Shown here piece after piece: positions 1-13,045 of a stretch of 64,000 bases of DNA; positions within the stretch are counted from its first letter, which is position 1; each line of letters begins with the position of its first letter. Source of the stretch: Prinia subflava (lineage: Eukaryota > Chordata > Aves > Passeriformes > Cisticolidae); NCBI RefSeq assembly GCF_021018805.1, contig NC_086258.1:5247081-5311080 (forward strand). The letters are read 5' to 3'. A program made the translations under genes and the position numbers. The notes under the pieces are model-generated. The model did no database searches. It was given only the letters and a program-made list of their open reading frames with translations, and was not told the origin of the DNA.

Positions 1-433
<433 letters not shown>

Positions 434-665
434 CTAGAAGACAAGAATAAATAACATGAAGGCCTACAGGAGAATCAGCAGGAGAACAATGTACAGACAA
501 AGTCATTCTTAGGGACATGAGTGTCAGGACCACAGCCAGTGTCCTGCAAGCAGCACTGCTTGGTACTCATTAATTAAACATCACAGGACTGGTGTTCTAC
601 CCACATCTTCCCACCCCTGCCCCCACCCACGAGCCCTCCTGGGGACTCCCAGCCCCCTGCCTCAC

Positions 666-773
666 CTCCATGGGGTAGATGCTGCTCTGTGCAATGGCCC
701 CGGCCAGAGAACCGGCCAAGAGCCGCTCGTGGATCCTCAGCATCTCCTGGTCAGTCCCAATGAACCGCTTGAT
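666..773 (-). CDS. SLC25A25: SLC25A25 exon 8: start of second carrier repeat
   Basis: The exon has 108 nt, phase 0 on both sides, 36 residues starting IKRFIGTDQE and ending IAQSSIYPME. Flanks are TTTGCAG acceptor and GTGAG donor. AGSLAGAIAQSSIYPME is the odd-numbered transmembrane helix of repeat 2, ending in the first half of its carrier signature. The intron to exon 9 is only 232 nt. Confidence 0.96.
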
Positions 774-843
774 CTGCAAAGCCCAAGCAGACAGACATTG
801 AGGCTCCGTGACTTATCTGTGCCATCATTCTCTTTTCAGCTCA

Positions 844-1772
<929 letters not shown>

Positions 1773-1931
1773 CTGCATGAGCACTTTCAAACGGTCCAAG
1801 GGGGCTGTGCAGGTTCTGGACACAGCACCTGCACCTCCACCTGCAACCAGATGTCTCCACCACATCCCTGTCTGCCTCTCTTCCACTGTGAACTCATCAG
1901 GGACAGTCAAATTCTCTCCTACATCGAAGAT
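1773..1931 (-). CDS. SLC25A25: SLC25A25 exon 6: linker and first carrier signature
   Basis: The exon has 159 nt, phase 0 on both sides, 53 residues from [10 protein letters not shown] to LDRLKVLMQ. Acceptor TTTTGCAG and donor CAG|GTATG are canonical. It encodes the linker between the EF-hand half and the carrier ([11 protein letters not shown]), then the first transmembrane helix [17 protein letters not shown] and the repeat-1 signature PLDRLK. By memory the residues match the human protein completely, which makes this the most conserved part of the gene in the window. Confidence 0.97.
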
Positions 1932-2626
1932 CTGCAAAAGTAGAAGGTGTTAAGAAATGCTTTACCATCTTGCCAAAGTTTTACTGCTCTTTATTAGTGC
2001 CAAGTGCTGAAGTACAGGATATGCTTATTCCAAGGCAGCAGCTTATCTACAGCCACTGACTGCTGTGCCTGGCCACAGGAGCTGCCACTGCTAGAACGTG
2101 TCACGGGGGAAACTGTCAAGATTTCTCTCCAAGAACCTGGCAACTGCTGAACATTTGTCTACATCCAAATACTGTGGGTCATACTTAGGAACAAACTGAC
2201 CAACTGCAGGCAGTTGCATAGCAAAAAAAGCTGGACCTCTCCAGAACCTTCCAAGCTCGTAGCCAGTTAAATCTCATAACATACTGTTCATGTACAGATA
2301 ACTCCAGGAAGGATGGCTGCCTGTGGAATCAGACTCCAGATTTAACAGGTCCTGAACCAGCTGGGGCTGGCCACTGCAGGAGCTCCTGGAGGTGCACACC
2401 AAGAGAACACCCTCATCTCCCTGCAGGGCTGTGCCAGCAGCTATGACAGTGATATGTGGCAAGATTACAGCAGAGGACAGGAAGCAATTGAGCTTCCAGG
2501 GCTACAGGGAAGCTATGAACCGTGAAGAGAAAGATAAGGACTGCTGATAGCAGCTCCTGGAGGCCAGGACTTGGACCAAGAAGCTGGGCAAAGACTGAGA
2601 CCTGTTGTACAGGAGTTATTTCTTAC
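1932..2626 (-). other. SLC25A25: SLC25A25 intron between exons 5 and 6
   Basis: 695 nt with no recognised feature. Short open frames in it have no match that I know. Confidence 0.8.
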
Positions 2627-2738
2627 CGTGGAGTGCTTCCAGTACAGGATGATTTCAGGAATGTTCTCCACGGGGTGGAGCAGGTGATAGTCTCTCCACT
2701 CATTCCAGTCAATTGTCATTGTCCCATTTTTATCCATG
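2627..2738 (-). CDS. SLC25A25: SLC25A25 exon 5: last EF-hand
   Basis: The exon has 112 nt and begins with one base that completes a split codon. It then encodes 37 residues from [10 protein letters not shown] to ILYWKHST. The loop [12 protein letters not shown] is an EF-hand with D, N, T, T, D and E at the usual calcium-ligand positions. Donor ACG|GTAAGA is strong and the acceptor is CTTTTTAG. The first codon is Ser (AG+C) when exon 3 joins directly, and Tyr (TA+C) when the 36-nt microexon is included. Confidence 0.96.
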
Positions 2739-3035
2739 CTAAAAAGATTGATCATCAGGTGAGTACAGACTCCCACTGAGTGACAAATTCCTCCTCCCCT
2801 CCCCTTTGATTATCCAGGCTTACACCAAAAAGAGCTTTGCGAAGCAACTACTAAAAGACTTTTAAAGAGACACAAGACAAAGCTAGGAAATCTGTTCACC
2901 AAACAATGCCAAGGTAGAAGTGGACTCTCTCTTTTCTCCCCTCTCTCTCCCTTCTAACCAACCCACCACAGTATTTGCAACCCCTCCTACCAAATTCAGG
3001 GACATAACTGACACTGAAGGGAAAATAATACTTAC
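2739..3035 (-). other. SLC25A25: SLC25A25 intron downstream of the optional microexon
   Basis: 297 nt separating the optional 36-nt exon from exon 5. Read on the minus strand it holds purine-rich runs (GGAGAAAAGAGAGAG and similar, near 2925-2955) that could act as splicing enhancers. That role is inference. Confidence 0.6.
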
Positions 3036-3071
3036 TAGGTGACAGGACCCCAGAAGTGTCCCGTCCTTATT
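3036..3071 (-). CDS. SLC25A25: SLC25A25 optional 36-nt microexon
   Basis: Between exons 3 and 5 the minus strand has acceptor GTGTGTCAG, 36 nt of open sequence and donor GTAAGT. Spliced in, it changes the junction residue Ser into the 13 residues RIRTGHFWGPVTY, placed immediately before the last EF-hand loop. The phase fits: AG from exon 3 plus A gives Arg, and the final TA plus C of exon 5 gives Tyr. A human SLC25A25 isoform carries the same insert, as far as I recall, so this is a conserved cassette exon and not a chance reading. It would lengthen the helix or loop entering the EF-hand and might change calcium response. The functional effect is inference. Confidence 0.9.
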
Positions 3072-3509
3072 CTGACACACAGGCAAACAGACAGAGGGAA
3101 GGTAGCAGAGGAAAAAAAAGAGGAAAAAAACAGCACAAATAAGTGGTTGTTAACATGTTAGTGCCACATGCATGAAGCACTCAGCATTTCCAAAGAGCAA
3201 CTGCACAGTCCCTCTCCAAAGCAACAAGCTCAGGGCAGCAGGACAATCAGACAGGGATGCAAATCAGCTTAGATGCAAGGACTTCCCCTCAACAGAGAGA
3301 GACTCTGACAGTAAGTCTCAATAAAGCATTATGATTTTATAATTGTATGTCAGTTCAAAGGGAAAGATCAAAATGGAAAGTAATAGGAAAAAGGGGAGGA
3401 ACCAAAGTCTCTGGAAAACGCATACAGGGGAAAAAGAGACGGGTTCCAAGTCCCTATACTTCTTTCTAGCTCCCTTGACAGAAAACAGAAAAACCAGTGG
3501 AATCTTCAC

Positions 3510-3597
3510 CTCTTCAGTATTTTCTCAGCCTGCTGTTCAGAGATCTTGACTCCCAGGTCCCGGAGAGACTGGACAATCTCCTGGGCATCAATGCGGC
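3510..3597 (-). CDS. SLC25A25: SLC25A25 exon 3: EF-hand exit and helix
   Basis: The exon has 88 nt: GC completing a Gly codon, 28 residues from RIDAQEIVQS to QQAEKILK, then AG opening the next split codon. Acceptor TTTGCAG and donor AGAG|GTGAAG are canonical. It completes the EF-hand loop DKKNDGRIDAQE begun in exon 2 and supplies the following helices. Confidence 0.96.
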
Positions 3598-3684
3598 CTG
3601 CAAAGATAAGCCAGTGAGCTCAAGGACACATATTACAGGCTAACACATGCACAGTCCACCCCTAAGCATAAGAAAGGTGTTTAC

Positions 3685-3811
3685 CATCATTCTTTTTATC
3701 CAAACTCTTGAAAACCAGTCTCAGCTTCTTTTCATGGTCTTGGAGATAGTGAACAAATTCCTCAAAATCCAGCTGTCCATCCAGGTCTTTGTCTCCAGCC
3801 TTCACAATTTT
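3685..3811 (-). CDS. SLC25A25: SLC25A25 exon 2: common EF-hand exon
   Basis: The exon has 127 nt and starts in phase 0 with [10 protein letters not shown]. It encodes the full EF-hand loop [12 protein letters not shown], then [17 protein letters not shown], and ends on the first base of a Gly codon. Acceptor GAACAG and donor ATG|GTAAAC. All three alternative first exons end in phase 0, so each can join here. This is the first exon shared by every predicted isoform. Confidence 0.96.
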
Positions 3812-6302
3812 CTGTTCAGAAAACAACCGAGAACTGTCAATTCCTTTGTCATTCAGACAGATCTTTCCCCTCTTCTACCACATTTAAAAAACACTTCCCA
3901 CACAACTTTGACTTTTTCTCCAAAAGGCAAATGACAGAATTGTATTTCTTCTAACAGTGTTGAGCAATGCAGTAGTATAAAAATGTCACCTGATTCCAAC
4001 TGTTTCCCAAAGTCCATTACACAGATGGAATGTCTCATGTTTTTATCAGGGATATTCTGCTAGTGTCATGTGTCTAACCTCAGGACTGCATCTTGATGAA
4101 CACCTTGCAAAGTCCTTGTAAAGGTTCTTGAACTAAGTATGAGTCAACAGATTTGCATAAAAAGTGAATCACAAAACTTGAGGTAATAAAAAACACTGAA
4201 CAGGAGAAGGAATTTTGTGCCTACTACAATCCTTAGAGAAGTAAGCTCCCTCTGGCAGTAACTAATTCCAGCCAGCAAACTCCTGTCCAGCTCCAGTGAA
4301 CACAGCCAAAGATAAAAAACTTTGTGAACTGGTTTAGGCACCTTGAAGCTATGTGCTTTAATTACACAAGTTTCCATGAGATGCGTATGGAGCAAGAATA
4401 GGTTCTTAGTAGGACAAAGCTAAAATCAAGCTCAAACTGTGCCAGACATCTAGGACAAGGTAAATGACTAATTAAGTCACTACAACTCACTGAGGCAATA
4501 GCCCATGGACTGTCCTCTCTAAGGGCACACTTGGGCATGTTGACAGGTGAGGTGACCTCCAGACTCCAAGAATGTGGCTCAGGGAGTTCCTATCCCCCTT
4601 CTGGTTCAGCCACTTGCTTTTGACAGCCTTTAAGTCTTTTTCAACATGAATCAGTAAGCAACACTCAATGAGGTGTGATTCAGTCTAGTGCATCACCCAA
4701 AGTTTTGTTTTAATTCTTGTAACATTTATGTTAACAGCAGATGGGTTGTTAAAGAAGCTCTGAGCTGAGAAGAAACACTGGGTTAACCCTCTGTTCACCA
4801 GTACCTTGTTCAATATTTAGACTTCAAAGTATTAGGCAAGCCTAAACTCATTGTGACCACCAGTCCCCTTCATAAGCCGTAAGTCTTTGTTTCAATGTCA
4901 TTTTAAATTACTTCAGTACTAAATAATTTGCTGTTGAAATACTCTCCCTCACCCACCAAGTCCTGCCTCTTTAGCCCTAATGCTATGAGGATTACTCCTA
5001 ATCACTTGATGAACCTTAAATAAGAAAGTGCTGTCCCAGCTGCCCTGACCTCCAAGGTATGCCCACTATTCCTAACCTGCCATTTATCATATGACTGTTA
5101 AGTTCAGATACGACCTCACATCCAACTTTTAGGCTAAATATAGACCAACCCCCCTCTCCTGTCAGCACACTGGGCTTGAACAGCTGAATCAGGGCTTCCC
5201 TCTCTCTGGCAACCCCCAGCCAGTTGACAGGCATTAATAATTCGGAGGCACTGTAAGAGAGATGTGACTGTGCAACTGCTCCCTCTCTCTCAGCATGCTC
5301 TGACAGCTGCAGAAATGCACCCTGAGTGATCAGAGACTGCAGGCAATAAAAGCTTTGCCCTGTTCACCATCCTCCCCCACAATCACAGCACAGAAACACT
5401 GCCTGCCCGACAGTAACCCACAGCACACGTGTGAGGGGTGAGAAAGCCAAGCTCCCAGCATCTTCCCTGGAGGTGTGAACAAATATCTGCCTGCACCTCT
5501 TCACTTTCAACAGCAAACATGAAACCTGGCCATTAACAGCTATTTTGGCTGCAGAAGTTTCTGTGTAGTCACAGCCCCTGCAGCACGCTGTGGGAACTCA
5601 CACACCTTCCAGCCTGCTGTCAGTGTCCCTGCAGAGGTGTAAAAAGCCTCCCCTGCCTGGCTGATCAATAATCAGCTCTCTGGGCTCTTGATAGCCTGAT
5701 CATGGAAAAAAAAAGTAGCAGCAAGATGAAAGCAAGAGCTGTGTCACATCAGGATGGAGAACTCCATTGATTTAGAGCATGTCCCTTCCCCAGCAAAGCA
5801 AAAGGCTCTTGCATAACGTTCCCCAGCTCAGCCCACCCATCCCTGGCTGAGTCACACAGAGCTGTTCTCCTCACAGCACAAACCTGCTCACCTTCACCAG
5901 CTTCAGCTGACTCTACATTACAGCCCTGCTGGCAGAAGGAGGCATGTGGAAGGATGTAAGGAGGAAGAGGATGTGACATGCTGTATCTGAATAGACCGAT
6001 AAAAGCAGAAGACTCCGGTCTGGAAACCCCATTTTTTTCTATTTACCTCACATCAACTGGTTTAAATAGTCTTATAGACCTGAGACTTCACTCAGTTCAA
6101 AACAAAAGAATTGAAAAGAGTTCACTCCACGCCGGTTCAGCAATCCCTGCCAAGAGGCACGACAAGTGTTTCCATGCTTCCCTCAGTTATTACAACAGGG
6201 CCATCATGAACTTCTTCCCCTCTCGAGAGAGCCACTAAAGGTATCAGACACCACCCCACCATTGCTCACTCCCTCACTTCCATTCCTCTCTCAGGGCCAT
6301 AC
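3812..6302 (-). other. SLC25A25: SLC25A25 intron between exon 1b and exon 2
   Basis: 2.5 kb. No CR1 copy, tRNA or coding exon recognised. Open frames here are short and lack supporting splice sites. Confidence 0.75.
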
Positions 6303-6461
6303 CTGCTTCCACTGGCGGTAGGTGGAGAATTCCTGGGAAGGAATGAAGAGGCTGAGTCGGAAGATGGATTTGAGTTCGGCTGGCAGCCCCTTCGACTCAA
6401 AGTACTCAAACTCCGCCTGCCTCTCCCCGAACGCCGGCACGTACAGACAGAGGCAGAGCAT
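6303..6461 (-). CDS. SLC25A25: SLC25A25 alternative first coding exon 1b (proximal)
   Basis: The exon encodes 53 residues beginning MLCLCLYVPAFGERQ and ending STYRQWKQ, followed by donor CAG|GTATGG. It ends in phase 0 and joins KIVKAG of exon 2. The start is the ATG at 6461. An in-frame TGA at 6492-6494 with no intervening ATG fixes it. Length and sequence match the N terminus of the main human isoform (MLCLCLYVP...). This N terminus has no extra EF-hand. Its short cysteine- and leucine-rich start could act in targeting, which is inference. Confidence 0.95.
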
Positions 6462-6660
6462 CTTTCTGAGCCCAAGACTCAGCTGCCCTGCTCAGTCCGA
6501 CCAGCAAGGAAGGGAAGTAAAACTGAGTGATTCCCCTGAGCTAATTTCAGTAGCTAGTGGAAAGGAAATGCCAGCAAGTCTCATGACACATGCCTGTGAG
6601 TGAGCTTGGCTCCAGCGGGATTGGCTGCACAAGCCCTGCCCTTCTACTTAAAAGGGAAGC
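6462..6660 (-). promoter_or_regulatory. Probable 5'UTR and core promoter of exon 1b
   Basis: On the minus strand a TATA-like TTTTAAGTA lies at about 6646-6654, roughly 190 nt upstream of the exon 1b start codon. This fits transcription starting near 6620. The area is only moderately GC-rich, unlike the CpG-island starts of exons 1a and 1c, so this promoter is probably the tissue-restricted one. No transcript evidence is available here. Confidence 0.4.
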
Positions 6661-9600
6661 CGGGGCTGTTCGGTCCCACCCAGCTGATACGAAGCAGACA
6701 CGTGTGCTGCCTCCCATTGCTCAACACCTGGCTCCCATTAAACCCGGCCTTACATCACACCCGCTGCCAGTTAACTCTTACTGGGTGTCTCTCTTAACCC
6801 AGGACGCTTTGGCCAAGGGCCAGGACACTCAGTTGCTGTGCCTTACACCCGATCAATCCTTTTCTGATCCTGCTCTCACCTCTGTGGGGATTTACACAGC
6901 TAGCACAGTGGGGACCAGTGTTGATCATAACCTCTCCCATCATGCAACACAGGAGGACTATCACTGTCTTCCCAAAAATTATTTTTTTAACGTGAAGTAA
7001 GAACAGGATGCCAGCCACTTACTGCTTTAAGACATGTTTAGGATAGCCAGCTTAAGCAAAAGTTTTCTACTTTTACGAGGTTATTTTGTTATGCCAGAGT
7101 TGACTGGCTTTGGTTGCATGTTCTGCCAAAACTACTTGTGCCAGCTAAGAGCAGACAACCCCTGCACACAAAGATCTCTCCCCTCTGTAGCACTCCAGAG
7201 TTACCAACACAGCAGCAATAAAGCCTGTGGAGGTTTGTCATTGAGCCAAATACAGAGAAAATCACCCAAATCAAGGGCAGGCTTCAAAACAACCCCAGCT
7301 GCTTCTAAGCCTCCTGGCTAAGCATCCACACAGCAGTTACACCAGCTTAATATTTTTCATCCTCTTCTGACTCCAATTAAACATTGCAGTCAGATATGTG
7401 CTAGGAGAAGTGTCCTGGGCAGAACAACATTTTCCAGTTTCTACCCTTGACAGTTTAACTGCTTTGTAAGGGAGTTCCTGAGCTCTCATTAGGAGGAAGC
7501 CAGGCTGGAGGGAGTGTGGCACAAGCACCAATTAATGCAGGTATAATTACAGCTTTCTGAGCATTTGGTGGAGTTTGAGGTATGGGTTAACACCTAGCTC
7601 TCCAGAGAGAGTACCAACTTGCAGCAGGCAACAGTGCTCTTCAGGAGAGAATCACTGACTGCTAACATGAATTTTAAATATAGCATTGGTATTAATCAGA
7701 GAGAAGCTATCACGCAAGGAAGACGCAAAAAGCCATAGCCAAAACCCCAAACACTGCAATCCCGTCTGCACTAGAAGTAACAAAGTGTGTTTGCTGAACT
7801 GGTTCAAGCCAGCCAGGATAACAGCCTTCCCCACTGCTGCGGACACAGCAACATTTTCTAGTGTTTGTTGTGTTTGAACAGCCTGTCTGGCAGAGCAAAG
7901 TCCAACCAGCACTCCCCTCCTCAGGCCCTCAAGCACAGGGTGCCTGAACATCTTTACTGTGGTATTTTGTTCTCTAAAGCACAGCCAAGGTCAGTAATGA
8001 GCTGTTCATGAAGCTTCATGTCAATCAGACAAACTGGGTATATTTAATCCGTGGCTTAATTTCAAGGGGTTTTTTGGTGGGTTTTTTTTTTTAAGCAATC
8101 ACGATTCACAGTAACTCAGTACCCTTGGGAGTTGTGACCTACAATGGTGTCCTCTGCCCTTCCTGGGGCACCTCAACTACCATGGCACCGTGGCCAGGTT
8201 ACCTAACCAGGCTTAACCTACTCCCTGCTGACGTCTCTCTGCATGAAAACAGGATCTTCTCAGGGACTCCAGATCCTCTTAAAGATCAGCTGCAGCAGCT
8301 CACTGCATGCATGCCCACAGCACACCCCAGCCTTCCCACCAAGTCCAGTCTCACCGCAAGCAGCACCCCAGTGATACCTACACCCCACTGACCAACACCA
8401 AACACCCTCACCGAGGGGAGCAGAGCGGGTACTCGCAGCAACAGGTAGTAAGTGAACAAATCTAACTCAGATTTGCTTCACAAAGCCTTAAGATCCTCCG
8501 TAGTCCTTCCCACGAGTTGCCAAGCATCACTATTATAGCTGCTTGGCAGCTCAGTTGCTATGCCAACATGATGCAGATTTTCCTAAGAAACTCTGTTTGG
8601 AGTTGGCAGCTAGAGACAAAAGGCAAAATCGGCACATTTTAGGAAAAAAAGCCCTACTACCTACGTCAGAGGAAAGGAGAAAGCTAATGAGGTTAAAGCT
8701 GATTTTAAGCAGGGTATTAATTACAGGACAGTGAGCTAAGAAGGAGAGACAGATTACAAATGAAGTTTATACCAGCAATTCAGGTTATAATGACAAAGGA
8801 AACTTAAACAAGTATTAAGAAGTTTTTGTATTTCAGCTAAAAAAATCCTGGTAAAGCTGGAAATACTCAAGAGCCAGGCAGCTCTCCAAAGCTGCAGGGA
8901 TCAGTGCTGCTGGGACACTGGTGTGGGGTCACTGGCCACATCTCAGCACACACAGAGCTAGTCCCACTGCCCCAGCCCCTGAGGGCAGCAGCACACTCAG
9001 CCCAGGGCTTCAGGCACCAGCTACAGACAGTACATCCCTCATTAGCACTGTCTATTCCTGATCACACCAAGGACAGGGCACAGAGCTCAAATGAAGTCAC
9101 TCCTCCCTGATATTTCCATCCACCAACTCCGCCACTGAAACTACACATTTCTGGGCCATGTGGAGCCAGCCTGGCTAATACCCTCTGCTGTTTCCTTGAT
9201 GACAAGAAAAGTGAGCCATGAAGGAAGGCAAACCCAGCTCCTCCTCCCTTAAGCAAATTTATTTTCATTTTATTTATAGGATTTGGTTCTTTTAAATGCT
9301 GCATGAGTTACCAGTTTCCATACCCTGCCATCCCTGCTAACCTTTCCAAGTCATTTGTACTCTTCTAGGCATCTGCTTCATCACTGGTTTACTACATCAC
9401 CTCCAGAATGTACCTCCCAAGGGATGGAAAGATGCAGCCATACAAGGAGCAGGAAAGTATGCTGTTTCATTTTGAATTTACTTTGCTAAAAAAAAAGGCT
9501 CTAAAAATATCAAGTACCAGCAAGCGTCACAGTCACATAGCATCCTCCTTCAGAGGCAAAACAGCTTTCTGGGCTCCAGCCCTATTGCTAGAAGGTTTCA

Positions 9601-12076
9601 CTGGGTTTTGCTGACAAGGTCTTTTTAATTTCTGAAAACTAGCTTATAATTAATTGGACAGTACAGAAAGTCCTCGCAAAACACAGAGAGTGTACAGTGT
9701 ATGAAGGAGGGGAGTTAATGATTTAAGCGACCCCAGCAGAGTAAAGAGCTGCAACCAGCCAAGGCTTTGCCAGGAGAAGGATAAGAGACCAGGCACAGCA
9801 GAGAGCACTGTGTGGTATTTGACATAAAGGTAACCAGGAAAGGTGACCTGTTCCACCTACAACACACGGATCCAAAGTTACAAGTCCAGATGGTGACATC
9901 AGGGGCAGATCATGCCTGTTTCCTGTGTACACAGATCCAGGGCCAACATAACACATTTGCAATCAGTATTTTCTCCCCATCTTTGCAAAAACAGCCTTAT
10001 GTTGAAACAGCTTTAAACAGGCAAACATCTGAGGGGGAACATTGCAATGACAAGTGAAGATTGAAGAACCAAGGCCAGGAAGCCTTTCCAGTCAAGTTTA
10101 TCGATACACAGCAATTCCTTACAGAAACTCTAGAATCAGGTGTGATATTTTGTGTGTTTTTAGAAGTAGTAACAGGTATTTTTACAAAATGAAGTGGCCT
10201 ATCAGTCAAGAGACGCTCCCAAGGTCACAGCCAGCCAGTGGCAGAGAACAAAAGCCCCCACATTTTCTATTAAAACCGAATAACACTGTTTGCTCACAAT
10301 GGTTTATTATCTATCCCTAAGGCTGTACGAGACTTTTCCTAGCACTTCTCCTTCAGACAGGTAATTGGAACACTGATACCTGATCAAGCACAAACAAGTC
10401 ATTGCATCTTAACAAGTTACTGTCCATCAGCTGAGCCATGGGCAGGATGAAGCATAAGCCAGCCTGAACTGCAAGGTGAAACACATCTGCATAATCCTCT
10501 ACAGAAGAGCTTTACACTGTGTTTTACTTTACAATCAGGGCAAGCTAAAATTACACAGTCACAACCTCCTGGCAGATGGACAGTTACTTCCTAAGATGCA
10601 AATAACTCCATTTTATCACATCCTTATCCTCTAGGTATTTCTCCATTAGCCAGTCCTACGGTTCCTATGCAGCAGAACTTCCCAGGGTCACACAGGAAAG
10701 AGGAGATTGGTATCAGCTTTCAGAGAAAGCTTTATTTCCAGGTGTGAACAGATGGACTCTCCCTGACTGAGAGACCATTGTTCTCTGGAAGACACCAGAG
10801 ATTTTCAGCCCTGTAATTCCAAGGTTTTCGTCACCACTTCCTTCAGTTCTGAGCCTCTGTCCTTCTTCAACCTCTGTGCACCAAAGTCCTCCTCAAAACG
10901 CGCATGCTCCTTTTTTGGAAGGGGATGCACAGTGCTAACTGCTAAGGATAGAGATGAAGGCAAAAGTCCCTGCAGATTTTTCAGTCTGATTCAAGCAGGG
11001 AGTGGCTTCTGCTTCCCAGAATGTGAAATGCTGCCCTGCTTGTTTCCATTCAAAACAGCAGCAGAACAGATATTAATCCGCTCTACAATTTAAACCTGTT
11101 CATCCCTCATTTTAAAGAGAACGCTCACAGCAACAACCATGCCCAATTCCCTGTGAAATAAGCTGGATCCTGAAAGTCACACACCCCTATCCTTGCTGCA
11201 GCCCTTCGGTACCATCCCCACCTCCCACCCTTCACAGGCCTTACACCCAACTCCTTCCCCTCTAATCCCAGGTCACACCCTTGGTTTTAAACCACATGTA
11301 GTCAGAGCTGACTGCACCATCCTCAGGGGAGACAGACAGCACTCCCTCCATTAAATAAGCCAGAACTGCAGTCGGCCAGCACGGTGCTGGAGGCTCCGGC
11401 ACTAAACTAAGCAGCTTTTGTTCGCCTCCCCCCAGACAAAGCCTCACCATTTATCCTCTGCCAACTGTGCGCCCCCACCACCTCCCCACTCTCCCACCCT
11501 CACGCAGATTTTAGTCTCTCCCTTGTGCCACCCGCTCCCCAGGGACAGACTCTACTCTCTTCCGGGCTCTGCCATTCAAATAATACAGCCAGTTACTCAT
11601 TTGCTCAAAACATGCAAGTTTTACGAAAGGCTTGCCATGACCAGAGACTGACTCCAGAACATTTTAGGATGCATTTCATTCTTTGCTGGTCTCCGGTGCA
11701 GGGGTGGGACTCAACGCTAATCTGCATTATCATTCCCTGTCCTCTCAGTCATGCTTTTTACAAGTTACCCAAGAACCCTGGAGGCCCCCATATTCCCCCA
11801 TGCCCCTAAACAGCATTTTCTCCCACACTTTAAACATCATGTTTGGAAGGTCAGATCACCTCCTCTCTTCAGTCACTCCCCTGCCCCCCGCCCCCTTCCT
11901 TTCTAGCAAGCACACCCGTTAGACCCTGCTCCCTTTTCCTGTTCCTCTCCCCCCTCCCCAAATTCACACACACAGCTACCCACACACTCCACCTGCAATA
12001 CCCCTTCTCCCAGCAGACCACACACTCCACTGTCATGTGCACCAACCCCTCCTCAGGCCCCTGGATATCCCATTAC
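6661..12076 (-). other. SLC25A25: SLC25A25 intronic DNA between exons 1c and 1b
   Basis: About 5.4 kb. It is C/T-rich near 11,200-12,060, giving several chance open frames on the plus strand. I found no recognisable repeat, RNA gene or exon. Confidence 0.7.
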
Positions 12077-12301
12077 CTTTGGAAAATGCTCTGCGGGTCC
12101 AACCACCAGTAGGATAGTTGGTCTCCTTTCAGTGGGATCAGTCCCTCTGTCCTGTGTCTTCCCCAACACCTTTGGCCCTTTCTCCCCGGGGCCTGGAAGT
12201 GGGGTGGTGTTTCTGGCCTCATCCTCTTTTTCATCTGCAGGACCTTGGCATATGGCCCTGGGAAAGAAGCTAGACAGAAAATGCCACAGGGTCTGCAGCA
12301 T
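12077..12301 (-). CDS. SLC25A25: SLC25A25 alternative first coding exon 1c (middle)
   Basis: The exon encodes 75 residues, beginning MLQTLWHFLSSFFPRA and ending RRPTILLVVGPAEHFPK, followed by donor AAAG|GTAATG. It ends in phase 0 and joins exon 2. The N-terminal and C-terminal stretches match the human isoform that starts MLQMLWHFLASFFPRA and ends near PTILLVVGPAEQFPK, as I recall it. The middle (residues 20-58) is acidic, proline-rich and poorly conserved. An in-frame ATG at 12319 would add six residues. An in-frame TGA at 12344-12346 limits the start to these two. I chose 12301 because it matches the family start. The aromatic and basic N terminus could be a targeting helix (inference). Confidence 0.9.
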
Positions 12302-12589
12302 TGCTGCTCCAGCGAGCATCCCAGGCAGGGAAACCCTGAGCGCTCAGGAGCTGCCCGCTGCCAAGGATGATGTGACTGCACTACCAAGCACCCCCAAGAC
12401 GGGAATCGGCACGGCAGCCAGCGGGAGGTTCAACCCAGCGACTCCACCGGCTCAGATTCTTTACAGACCGCTCCTGCGGATGCTTCCTGCCTTTTGAAAT
12501 TGCTGCTACTGCAGTCGTGCCTGGCCTGACAAGCAGCTCATTGTACCAGAGCCTCAGAAATCTGATGGCAACAGACAAAGCACAAGCCC

Positions 12590-13045
12590 CCTGGCACGGA
12601 GAAGCCGAGACGCTGCGCTCTGGAGGCTTGGACAGAGGAGCCGAGACGCCGCGCTTAGGAGGAAAGCTAAAGATGAACCTCTCCGAGAGGAGCTTCTCAG
12701 AGCTGCCAACTGAGCTGCGCGTCCCGGCTCATCCCAGCGGCAGCCCAGGCGAGCAGCGCGGCTGAGCAGCGATGCTGAGCACCCAGGCTGCGTCCCCACT
12801 GCAGCAGTGCCCAGCCAATCCTCGCTCCCAACACTGCGCTGCTCCGGAGCACGGCAGCGCGCGCAGCCGGCCGGGAGCGCGCCCCGGGCGCGGGGTCCGC
12901 CCGCAGAGGAGCGCGCCCGCCGGGCCCCGCGGAGCGGGCACGGCCCGGCCACGGAGGGCTCTGCCCCGCAGCGAGGGGCAGCGGCCGAGGGGTGTGCGTG
13001 GCTCGGCAGCTCCGGCTGCGGCTCTTTGTTAGGGCAGCAGATGGT
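12590..13045 (-). promoter_or_regulatory. CpG island upstream of exon 1c (internal promoter)
   Basis: Roughly 450 bp are dense in CpG and GC (for example around 12,840-12,990), in an otherwise AT-leaning intron. The island ends about 290 nt upstream of the exon 1c start codon on the minus strand. Its position is what an internal promoter for the middle SLC25A25 start would have. No TATA box is evident on the minus strand. Antisense open frames here are a by-product of base composition. Confidence 0.6.
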
